DNA from: RFPI01 sp964398195
Lineage (GTDB): Bacteria > Pseudomonadota > Gammaproteobacteria > Burkholderiales > Methylophilaceae
Assembly: GCA_964398195.1 (NCBI GenBank)
Contig: CAYNLW010000005.1
Location: 1-56,488, forward strand
Length of the DNA stretch: 56,488 bases
Reading direction: 5' to 3'
The position numbers were made by a program, and so were the translations under genes. Each line of letters opens with the position of its first letter. Within the stretch, counting starts at the first letter, position 1. Below the pieces are notes generated by a model, which saw only the letters and a program-made list of their open reading frames with translations, was not told the origin of the DNA and did no database searches. Positions 17,349-23,997 of the stretch are shown here, piece after piece.

Positions 17349-18335
17349 CCAGTCATTTAGCAAACCTAAATGCACAAATACCCGATTGAGCACCTGAAAC
17401 ACGATACCCAGCGCAATCCCTGTAAAGATTTTGCCGCCTATGCCGCCCATGCGTTGTTGCAGAAAGCCAAATGGTAAGGCGAGAAATATCATCACGGCCG
17501 AGGCAATCGGATAAATCATCTTGGACCATAAAGCGATTTCGTAGCGGGTGGTTTTTTGTTTGTTTTCCGATAAATGCAAAATATAAGAATACAAACTGCT
17601 GGCTGACATTTTTTCCGGCACGATCAATAACACATTTAACAGTTCAGGCTTAATCAAGGATTCCCAGCGTATGCTAGGGTAGCTTTTCATGACTATCTTA
17701 TCTTTGCGCATAATGGTGTGATTAACATCTTTCATCAACCAATGCTGACCGTTGTAGCGCGCACTCTTGGCATGCTTGATACTGACCAATTCAAATTGAT
17801 CATTAAAGCCGTAAATATTGATATTCACCAATTCAGCGTCTGGCTTTACTTGACGCACATTGACAAAGTCTTTGCCATCTTTTACCCAAAAGCCAGAGCG
17901 AAATTCTTGTGCCACAATCGAATGGGTTGCCTTGATGCGCAAGCGCTGGGCGCTTTTTTCTGAGAGCGGTGTGATTAATTCGCCCACCACAAAAGTGAGC
18001 AAACCAAACAAAATGCCCACCCAAAGTAATGGCAAGCCTATGCGCATAATCGACATGCCACTGGCCTGCAACACCACTAGCTCAGAGTTTCTAGCCAGTT
18101 GCGCCAGCGTATAGAGCGAGCCTATCAATACCGCTACCGGTACCACTTCATAAACATGACCAGGCGCACTCAATAGCACAAAGGCAAAAATTCTTGGCAA
18201 CGTGTAATTGCCTTTGCCCAAGCTTTCTAGTTCTTGAATCATGTCGAAAAAGGAAAATACCACCAGCAAAGCCAGCATAATCAGCAATACTGAAAAAAGT
18301 GTTTCGCGGAATAGATAGCGCCGGATTAAGCCCAT
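17265..18335 (-). CDS. lptG: LPS export ABC transporter permease LptG
   Basis: With LptF and the ATPase LptB it extracts lipopolysaccharide from the inner membrane and passes it to LptC and LptA. It has three N-terminal helices, a periplasmic beta-jellyroll (about 130-260), and three C-terminal helices. The opening MGLIRRYLFRETL and the SGFWVKDGKDFVNVRQV segment are typical LptG. The length is 356. The start codon directly abuts the lptF stop (TAAATG), so the two are cotranslated. The 3' end overlaps the RDD gene. Confidence 0.93.
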   Translation of the reverse strand: MGLIRRYLFRETLFSVLLIMLALLVVFSFFDMIQELESLGKGNYTLPRIFAFVLLSAPGHVYEVVPVAVLIGSLYTLAQLARNSELVVLQASGMSIMRIGLPLLWVGILFGLLTFVVGELITPLSEKSAQRLRIKATHSIVAQEFRSGFWVKDGKDFVNVRQVKPDAELVNINIYGFNDQFELVSIKHAKSARYNGQHWLMKDVNHTIMRKDKIVMKSYPSIRWESLIKPELLNVLLIVPEKMSASSLYSYILHLSENKQKTTRYEIALWSKMIYPIASAVMIFLALPFGFLQQRMGGIGGKIFTGIALGIVFQVLNRVFVHLGLLNDWSPLFSTTLPTLLFLLTGLLMMRWVSQR

Positions 18336-19418
18336 TTAAGCCCCCATGCCAGGAATAAACGGACGTTGATTAACGCGTCGATAAAATAGATAAGCGACCA
18401 GCGCGATAAAAATAAGATGAATCGGCCACAAGCCTAAAATCAGGCTGATTTTTTTCTGAATCAGCCAAGCGTTCATAATGCTTAGCATATTGTTATAAAT
18501 CACGAATATCAAAATCGCCATCATAAAATTGGTTGAGCGACCGCTGCGTTGATCGACGTAACTCAAAGGGATAGCGAGTAAAGATAGAATCAAGGCAGAT
18601 AGCGGTAAGGCAATGCGGTTGTGCAGTTCAGCGATATTGGCATGTGAGCGTTTGCTAATCAAATCAGTATTGCTTAAGGCCTGAATTGACAGTGGTTCGG
18701 GTTCAACATGACGCTGTTGTATGCGCACGCCATAACGATCAAAAGAGGTAGAGTTAAACGCAGCACTTTTTTTGTCGCCTTCATAGCGCCGGCCTTTTTC
18801 CATTACCACAAAGTCATCTTGGTTGGCGGCAGTCTCGCGATAACCTCGTCCAGACACAATAATCGATAATTTGCCGTGGTCTTGCGTCTGCACAAAAACG
18901 TTTTTAACTACCTTGCCTAAATTATCGAAAGATTCAATAAAAAATACCCTATCCTCGTTACGCGACTCTTTAAACACGCCGGGGGTAATGCTGGCCAGCT
19001 CATCTTTGCTTTTGATTTGCGCTTTAAATTCATTGCCCTTGCCTATCACCCAAGGGGTGACCACAAAACTCAGAAAGGCAATCACCACGATTACCGGGAT
19101 AGAAAATGTCAGAATAGGGGCTACCCAACGTGAAATGCTCATGCCGGAACTAAACCAAATAATCATTTCGTTGTCACGAGATTGGCGTGTCAAGGTAAAC
19201 AAGATACTCAAAAACAAGCTCAGCGAAATAATCGTTGGTAGATAACGCAACAAACTAAAGCCTAACAAGGTGCCGATAGAGTCGCTAGGGAATGTGCCAT
19301 TGGCCACCACGCCTATGTAATAGGTGATACGTTGGGCAAAGAAAATCCCTACGATGGCGGCAAAAACCAAAATAGAAGTTTGCAGTAGTTCTTTTTGTAA
19401 TGTGGTTCTGAACAGCAT
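18336..19418 (-). CDS. lptF: LPS export ABC transporter permease LptF
   Basis: Partner permease of LptG in the LptB2FG complex. It begins MLFRTTLQKELLQ, and shows three N-terminal membrane helices, a periplasmic jellyroll domain (about 125-265) and three C-terminal helices (LSYVDQRSGRSTNF region). The length of 360 is normal. It is first in a two-gene unit, divergent from pepA with about 116 bp between, an arrangement conserved in many proteobacteria. Confidence 0.93.
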   Translation of the reverse strand: MLFRTTLQKELLQTSILVFAAIVGIFFAQRITYYIGVVANGTFPSDSIGTLLGFSLLRYLPTIISLSLFLSILFTLTRQSRDNEMIIWFSSGMSISRWVAPILTFSIPVIVVIAFLSFVVTPWVIGKGNEFKAQIKSKDELASITPGVFKESRNEDRVFFIESFDNLGKVVKNVFVQTQDHGKLSIIVSGRGYRETAANQDDFVVMEKGRRYEGDKKSAAFNSTSFDRYGVRIQQRHVEPEPLSIQALSNTDLISKRSHANIAELHNRIALPLSALILSLLAIPLSYVDQRSGRSTNFMMAILIFVIYNNMLSIMNAWLIQKKISLILGLWPIHLIFIALVAYLFYRRVNQRPFIPGMGA

Positions 19419-19534
19419 ATTCAGCGATTAGCCTGCGCCATCTTTCATAAAGTTAGCAGATTGATAGGGATTACACTTGGTAGGCATTTTAAATCGTAGG
19501 ATAATTTAGGCAATGTAAAAAAAGGAAAAAGCTT

Positions 19535-21061
19535 ATGAAATTTAGCATAAAAACAGGTCAACCGGAAAATCAAAGCACCGACTGCGTGATTGTTGGGGTA
19601 TTTGAACAAGGCGTTTTAAGCCCTTCTGCGCAGCAACTTGACCAAGCTTCAGGCGGAAAAATCAAACAAGTCATCGAACATGGCGATATGAATGGCAAGC
19701 TTGCTTCAACTTTGCTGTTACATCATTTGACCGGCATGCAAGCCAAGCGTGTGCTATTAGTTGGCTTAGGCAGCCAAGACGGCCTCAGCGATTTGCATTG
19801 GCGCAAAGCCGTGGTTGCCAGTATCAAAGCGCTTTCCAGCACAGGCGTTAAACACGCCAGCATCTATCTTGCCGATGCGCCAGTACAAAACGCCCAGCAA
19901 CAAGCGCAGTCATGGCAATGGAAAACTTCTATGCTGGCTGAGGCGGTCAGCGATGTCAGCTATCGTTACGATGTGACCCGTGGCAAGCAATACCACGAGA
20001 AAAAGCAACAAGACAAAACCGCCGCACAGCAATCCTTGCAACAAGTCGATATCCTGGTCCCCGCCGAGCAACAAGCTGCCGCTGAAGCTGGTTTAAAACG
20101 CGGCCAAGCGCTGGCATCAGGGGTGGCGTTCAGCAAAGATTTGGGCAATTTGCCACCCAATATTTGCACCCCTACTTATTTAGCCGAGCAAGCAGTGGCC
20201 TTGGCCAAACAATATGGCTTGCAAGCCGAGATTTTAGAAAAGGCCGATGTCGAGAAATTAGGCATGGGCTCATTCCTAGGTGTGGCACAAGGCAGCGTGC
20301 AGCCACCCAAATTTATTGTGCTGAAACATCTCAAAGGCGATGCCAAACGCAAACCTATCGTGTTGGTGGGCAAAGGCATCACCTTTGATACCGGTGGTAT
20401 TTCATTGAAGCCAGGCGCTGATATGGATGAAATGAAATTTGATATGTGCGGCGCAGCCAGCGTATTAGGCACCATCAAAGCGGTAGCCGAGATGGGCTTG
20501 GCAGCCAATGTGATAGGCGTTATCCCGACTTGTGAAAATATGCCTGACGGCAATGCTATTCGTCCTGGCGATATCCTCACCAGCATGTCTGGACAAACCA
20601 TAGAAGTGTTGAACACCGACGCCGAAGGCCGTTTGATTTTATGTGATGCCTTGACCTATGTAGAGCGCTTTGAACCAGAAGCGGTTGTAGATATTGCCAC
20701 CTTAACCGGTGCATGCGTCATCGCCTTGGGCAGCCACGCATCAGGCTTATACAGCAACCGCGATTCATTAGCTGAAGAGTTAAAGTTGGCTGGTGAACGT
20801 GCGCTAGACCGCGCATGGCATATGCCATTATGGGAAGACTATCAAGCCCAGCTCGATAGCAATTTCGCCGATATGGCCAATATCGGCGGCCGCCCAGCCG
20901 GCAGTATCACCGCCGCCTGTTTCTTGGCACGTTACGCCAAGGCTTATGATTGGGCGCACTTAGACGTCGCCGGCACAGCCTCAAAATCGGGCAAAGAAAA
21001 AGGTTCTACTGGTCGCCCAGTGCCCTTATTAACCGAGTTCATCCTCAACCGATACGCGTAA
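19535..21061 (+). CDS. pepA: leucyl aminopeptidase PepA
   Basis: A hexameric, two-metal M17 aminopeptidase that removes N-terminal residues from peptides in the cytoplasm. In some bacteria PepA also binds DNA. The catalytic C-terminal domain has VGKGITFDTGGISLKPG, a DEMKFDMCGAASV block and the signature NTDAEGRLIL, which together supply the metal ligands. The N-terminal domain (1-170) is the variable macro-like part. The length of 508 is typical. A strong ribosome binding site (AAAGGA) precedes the ATG. The order pepA-holC is standard. Confidence 0.94.
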   Translation: MKFSIKTGQPENQSTDCVIVGVFEQGVLSPSAQQLDQASGGKIKQVIEHGDMNGKLASTLLLHHLTGMQAKRVLLVGLGSQDGLSDLHWRKAVVASIKALSSTGVKHASIYLADAPVQNAQQQAQSWQWKTSMLAEAVSDVSYRYDVTRGKQYHEKKQQDKTAAQQSLQQVDILVPAEQQAAAEAGLKRGQALASGVAFSKDLGNLPPNICTPTYLAEQAVALAKQYGLQAEILEKADVEKLGMGSFLGVAQGSVQPPKFIVLKHLKGDAKRKPIVLVGKGITFDTGGISLKPGADMDEMKFDMCGAASVLGTIKAVAEMGLAANVIGVIPTCENMPDGNAIRPGDILTSMSGQTIEVLNTDAEGRLILCDALTYVERFEPEAVVDIATLTGACVIALGSHASGLYSNRDSLAEELKLAGERALDRAWHMPLWEDYQAQLDSNFADMANIGGRPAGSITAACFLARYAKAYDWAHLDVAGTASKSGKEKGSTGRPVPLLTEFILNRYA

Positions 21062-21070
21062 CAAATCCGC

Positions 21071-21484
21071 ATGACCTTGATCGAGTTTCATTTCAATGTC
21101 GCGGACAAGTTCAGCAAAATAGCGCAACTGGCACAACAATTTTTGGACAGAGGAGCCAGCCTCACCATCCTCTGTCCAAATCAGCCAGCCAGCCTACAAC
21201 TGCAACAATACCTGCAATCGCAAGCCAGCCTAATGCTCCCCGCCGATTGGCCAAGCAGCGGCCACGCCGCCATTCATGTCGCCAGCCAACTGCACAGCAT
21301 CAGCCACGACGACGTGCTCATCAACCTACAACACCCCAGCCCCAAACAATTCAGCTGCTTCCTCACCACCATAGAAATCGTCAGCACCGACCCCCAAGAC
21401 AAAGCCCAAGCCCGCGATCGCTACCGCTACTACCGCGAACGCGGCTACCAAATCAGCCATGTAGATGTGGGGTTGGAGAAGTAA
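21071..21484 (+). CDS. holC: DNA polymerase III chi subunit HolC
   Basis: HolC links the clamp loader (via psi) to single-strand-binding protein. Recognised by its position right after pepA, the opening MTLIEFHFNVADK, a central LCPNQPASLQLQQYLQ segment and a terminal YRYYRERGYQISH segment. It has 137 residues. Codon use is unlike the neighbours: C-ending codons dominate and G is scarce on the coding strand. valS, which often follows holC, is absent; gcvH converges on it with a 3-bp gap. Confidence 0.82.
   Translation: MTLIEFHFNVADKFSKIAQLAQQFLDRGASLTILCPNQPASLQLQQYLQSQASLMLPADWPSSGHAAIHVASQLHSISHDDVLINLQHPSPKQFSCFLTTIEIVSTDPQDKAQARDRYRYYRERGYQISHVDVGLEK
21142..21180. repeat. perfect 13-bp inverted repeat inside holC
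   Basis: tttggacagagga at 21142-21154 and its exact complement tcctctgtccaaa at 21168-21180 flank a 13-nt loop. The hairpin lies within the coding region and has no T-run that would make it a terminator. Confidence 0.8.
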
Positions 21485-21487
21485 TAG

Positions 21488-21865
21488 TTAAGCTACAGAT
21501 TGTTGATATTGATCAGCGCTCAGCAGAGCTGCGAATTGGTCTGAATGATTGCTAGTGAATTTAAAAATCCAAGATTGATAAGGATGATCGTTGATTTGCT
21601 CTGGCGCGTTCAATAATTCTTGATTCACTTCTGTCACCACGCCATCCATAGGCGCATGTAAATCCGAGCCGGTCTTCACCGATTCAATCACCCCACAACT
21701 GACCCCAGTGGACAACTGCGCGCCCACTTTCGGAAAATCGATAAACACAATATCGCCCAACAAATCCTGCGCATAGTCAGTCACCCCAGCGCAATATTCC
21801 GTATCAGATAATTTTTTCACCCACAAATGTTGGGCGCTATAAGAAAGAGAAGCATCAGTTTTCAT
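21488..21865 (-). CDS. gcvH: glycine cleavage system H protein
   Basis: The lipoyl carrier protein that shuttles the aminomethyl group between the P, T and L proteins of glycine cleavage. The lipoylation site is Lys64 in ESVKTGSD, embedded in the usual GVIESVKTGSDLHAPMDG context. The length of 125 is normal. gcvT and gcvP are not adjacent, so this is a stand-alone copy that may serve a system encoded elsewhere or a lipoate-relay role. I see no glycine riboswitch in the correct orientation upstream. Confidence 0.92.
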   Translation of the reverse strand: MKTDASLSYSAQHLWVKKLSDTEYCAGVTDYAQDLLGDIVFIDFPKVGAQLSTGVSCGVIESVKTGSDLHAPMDGVVTEVNQELLNAPEQINDHPYQSWIFKFTSNHSDQFAALLSADQYQQSVA

Positions 21866-22216
21866 AATCAGTCAGAGATTGAATTAAGACAAAATCGCCA
21901 AGCGGTTATTGTCGCATAAAAAAGCTGAAAGTCGGCGGAGAGATAAACCGGAAATACAGCGATACATCTAAACCTACAAATTGGTGATTAATCTGATAAA
22001 CAATATTTAAAAAAATTGCATAGACATTTTTACTAGTAGCACAAAACTTAATTACTCAAGCAATTAAAAAATGAAGGATTCAAAGACAGTGAGAGATCAA
22101 TTAAATAAGTTGGCATCTGTTGGGTAAATAGTTGCGATGATGAACAAACTCAGAGTCAATAATTAAAACTTCCATCAATGTAAAAAACCAATCTCATCAC
22201 TACTTCATATTAGCCG
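21866..22216. other. AT-rich gene-poor stretch
   Basis: About 350 bp between gcvH and the 161-residue gene, both on the minus strand. It has many stop codons in all frames, no tRNA, no clear terminator and no recognisable riboswitch. It must hold the gcvH promoter near its left side. Confidence 0.6.
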
Positions 22217-22702
22217 TTAATATGATTTACCCCACATGTTGATGAAGTTTTCTCTGAGAATTTTGGCGTCTTTGCGGTTGTTGAAATTGGCGACAGCGGA
22301 GGCGCTTTCGGTGTCTGTGTCGAAGGTGAAGGCGCTGCCGGAAATGAAGAAGAAGGGGAAGTTGCCGACGAGTTTTGCGGGGAGTTTTCTGATTTGTAGG
22401 TTGCTGTTTTTTTTGAAGCTATCTGGGTTTATATCGCCTTGTTCAATTAATAGTTTTACTTTGCCTTTAGTTTTTTCTATTGCTTGAGCAAAAAAAATAT
22501 GCGGAAAATGTTCAGTGAAGATATACACATCGGCTCTAGGTTTGGCATTGGCGATAATTAGGTCAGCCAATAGTTTGCTGTGTTGTTGGATATGAATCGG
22601 GATGTATTTATCCACGTTTTGATTTTTTAGTGCAATGATTTCATTGAGAAAATCTTGTGCTACGCCATATTCCTCAGGTTTGAATTGGCTGTGATCAATC
22701 AT
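22217..22702 (-). CDS. uncharacterised 161-residue protein, possibly PLD-like
   Basis: I do not recognise this family with confidence. The start is well supported: AAAGGAGG lies 7 nt before the ATG. It has no signal peptide or membrane helix. The middle (about 50-95) alternates hydrophobic strands and helices (ADVYIFTEHF, GKVKLLIEQGD), and the end has an AVANFNNRKDAKILRENFINMW segment. Such an order is reminiscent of a half phospholipase D-like fold without the catalytic HKD motif; this is only an inference. Codon use changes along the gene: AT-rich in the 5' half, C-rich in the 3' half. It is flanked by AT-rich non-coding DNA, so acquisition by transfer is possible. Confidence 0.6.
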   Translation of the reverse strand: MIDHSQFKPEEYGVAQDFLNEIIALKNQNVDKYIPIHIQQHSKLLADLIIANAKPRADVYIFTEHFPHIFFAQAIEKTKGKVKLLIEQGDINPDSFKKNSNLQIRKLPAKLVGNFPFFFISGSAFTFDTDTESASAVANFNNRKDAKILRENFINMWGKSY

Positions 22703-22979
22703 TGTGAGGCCTCCTTTTATTGGTATTTAACAAGTCAATATTATGATTATAGTCTATATTTTTTTGTCATAAATTATTTTTCTAAGCTTGCTGCAAATTA
22801 TTTTTTGCTTTTGTTAAATCCCTTCAATAACTGCTACCGATGCTCAATTAGCTAGCTCAAGATTTTCTAAATATTTGGCTTATCAAGGTGTTTATATAGA
22901 TATCACTTGGATATTAATGACAAAGGCAGATTAATTGATTAACATAAGCGCCGTTGTAGTTGATTGACTGGGGTTGTGC
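22703..22979. other. AT-rich intergenic region between divergent genes
   Basis: About 277 bp between the minus-strand 161-residue gene and the plus-strand endopeptidase gene. It must hold promoters for both. I see very AT-rich tracts but no promoter boxes I could place securely, and no small gene. Confidence 0.5.
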
Positions 22980-23945
22980 ATGAAATCTTTTATACAGAAA
23001 TCATGGTTAAGAAAGACTAGTATTAAAGTGTTATTGGTGATGTCTGCGATGGCACTGACCTTGGTTCAACATCCCTGTTATGCAGCCGGCAAGAAGCATC
23101 ATGTGATTTCATCACGTAAAAAGCAGCGTATTGCCAGTCTGGATAGTCCTAGAAACGCCTTCCGTGAAATTTATCAAGTGAATGGCGAACCTGTATTAGC
23201 CTCATCTAAAGCTATTGTTTTAGATCAGGAAACCGGCGAAATTATCTACGCCAAAAATCAAGATGCTCAGACGCCTATCGCTTCAGTGACTAAACTAATG
23301 ACGGCCATGGTGGTGTTGGATTCGCAATTGCCATTAGAAGAAATCCTGACTGTCAGTGATGATGATGTCGATCGCATTAAAGGCTCTAGTTCTAAATTGC
23401 CAGTCGGCACTGAATTGACCCGTGCAGAGATGATACATTTGGCACTGATGTCGTCAGAAAACCGCGCGGCACATGCCTTGGGAAGAAGTTACCCAGGCGG
23501 TCTGAATGCGTTTGTCGCCGCCATGAATGCAAAGGCGCGTCAGCTGGGCATGTTGAATAGTCAGTTTGTTGACCCCACAGGCTTAAGCAGTGGCAACCTC
23601 AGCACCGCTAGTGATTTAGCAAAGATGGTCAATGCAGCTTATCAATACAACCATATCCGCCAAGTCAGCACTACGCCATCACAAGAATTTAATGTCTCGC
23701 GCTTTAATCACCCAGTGAATTTTGCCAATACCAATTTGTTGGTGCGCAATAGTAGCGAGCGTTGGGATATAGGCTTATCCAAAACCGGTTATATCAGTGA
23801 GGCTGGGCGTTGTTTGGTGATGCAGGCGAAAATCTCAGGCAAAGATGTGGTGTTGGTGTTTCTCAATTCTGTCGGCAAGCTTTCCCGTATAGGCGATGCG
23901 GAACGCATACGTAAATGGCTGGAGAAAGAGCAACCACGCGGTTAG
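22980..23945 (+). CDS. pbpG: D-alanyl-D-alanine endopeptidase, peptidase S11 (PbpG-like)
   Basis: A periplasmic penicillin-binding protein that cleaves peptidoglycan cross-links. The N-terminus is a signal peptide (about 1-36, ending YAA). All three active-site motifs are present: SVTK at 102-105, SEN at 159-161 and KTG at 268-270. At 321 residues it lacks the C-terminal domain and amphipathic anchor of PBP5/6 (about 400 residues), which favours the PBP7 (PbpG) type. A TTG at 22974 in frame is possible, but the ATG at 22980 gives the normal signal peptide. Confidence 0.86.
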   Translation: MKSFIQKSWLRKTSIKVLLVMSAMALTLVQHPCYAAGKKHHVISSRKKQRIASLDSPRNAFREIYQVNGEPVLASSKAIVLDQETGEIIYAKNQDAQTPIASVTKLMTAMVVLDSQLPLEEILTVSDDDVDRIKGSSSKLPVGTELTRAEMIHLALMSSENRAAHALGRSYPGGLNAFVAAMNAKARQLGMLNSQFVDPTGLSSGNLSTASDLAKMVNAAYQYNHIRQVSTTPSQEFNVSRFNHPVNFANTNLLVRNSSERWDIGLSKTGYISEAGRCLVMQAKISGKDVVLVFLNSVGKLSRIGDAERIRKWLEKEQPRG

Positions 23946-23956
23946 ACTGCAGCAAT

Positions 23957-23984
23957 AAAAAAGCGGCCAGTGGCCGCTTTTTTT
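23957..23984. terminator. bidirectional intrinsic terminator
   Basis: A 12-bp perfect stem (aaaaaagcggcc / ggccgctttttt) with a 3-nt loop and T-runs on both strands. It lies between the convergent pbpG-like and topA genes and can serve both. Confidence 0.92.
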
Positions 23985-23997
23985 GGCAATTTAAAAA

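Noticed and set aside
20950..21555. A long Arg/Pro/His-rich open frame overlapping the pepA end and holC.
   Set aside because: It is a by-product of the C-rich holC sequence in another frame; holC itself matches a known family.
21900..22000. A GGAGAG-containing segment on the plus strand near gcvH suggesting a glycine riboswitch.
   Set aside because: It is on the strand opposite to gcvH and lacks the conserved CACCGAAGG-type and TCTCAGGTA-type parts.
22255..22300. G-rich plus-strand DNA in the 161-residue gene as a possible separate plus-strand gene (22236-22487).
   Set aside because: The minus-strand frame has an excellent Shine-Dalgarno sequence and a more natural composition; the plus-strand frame has no such start signal.
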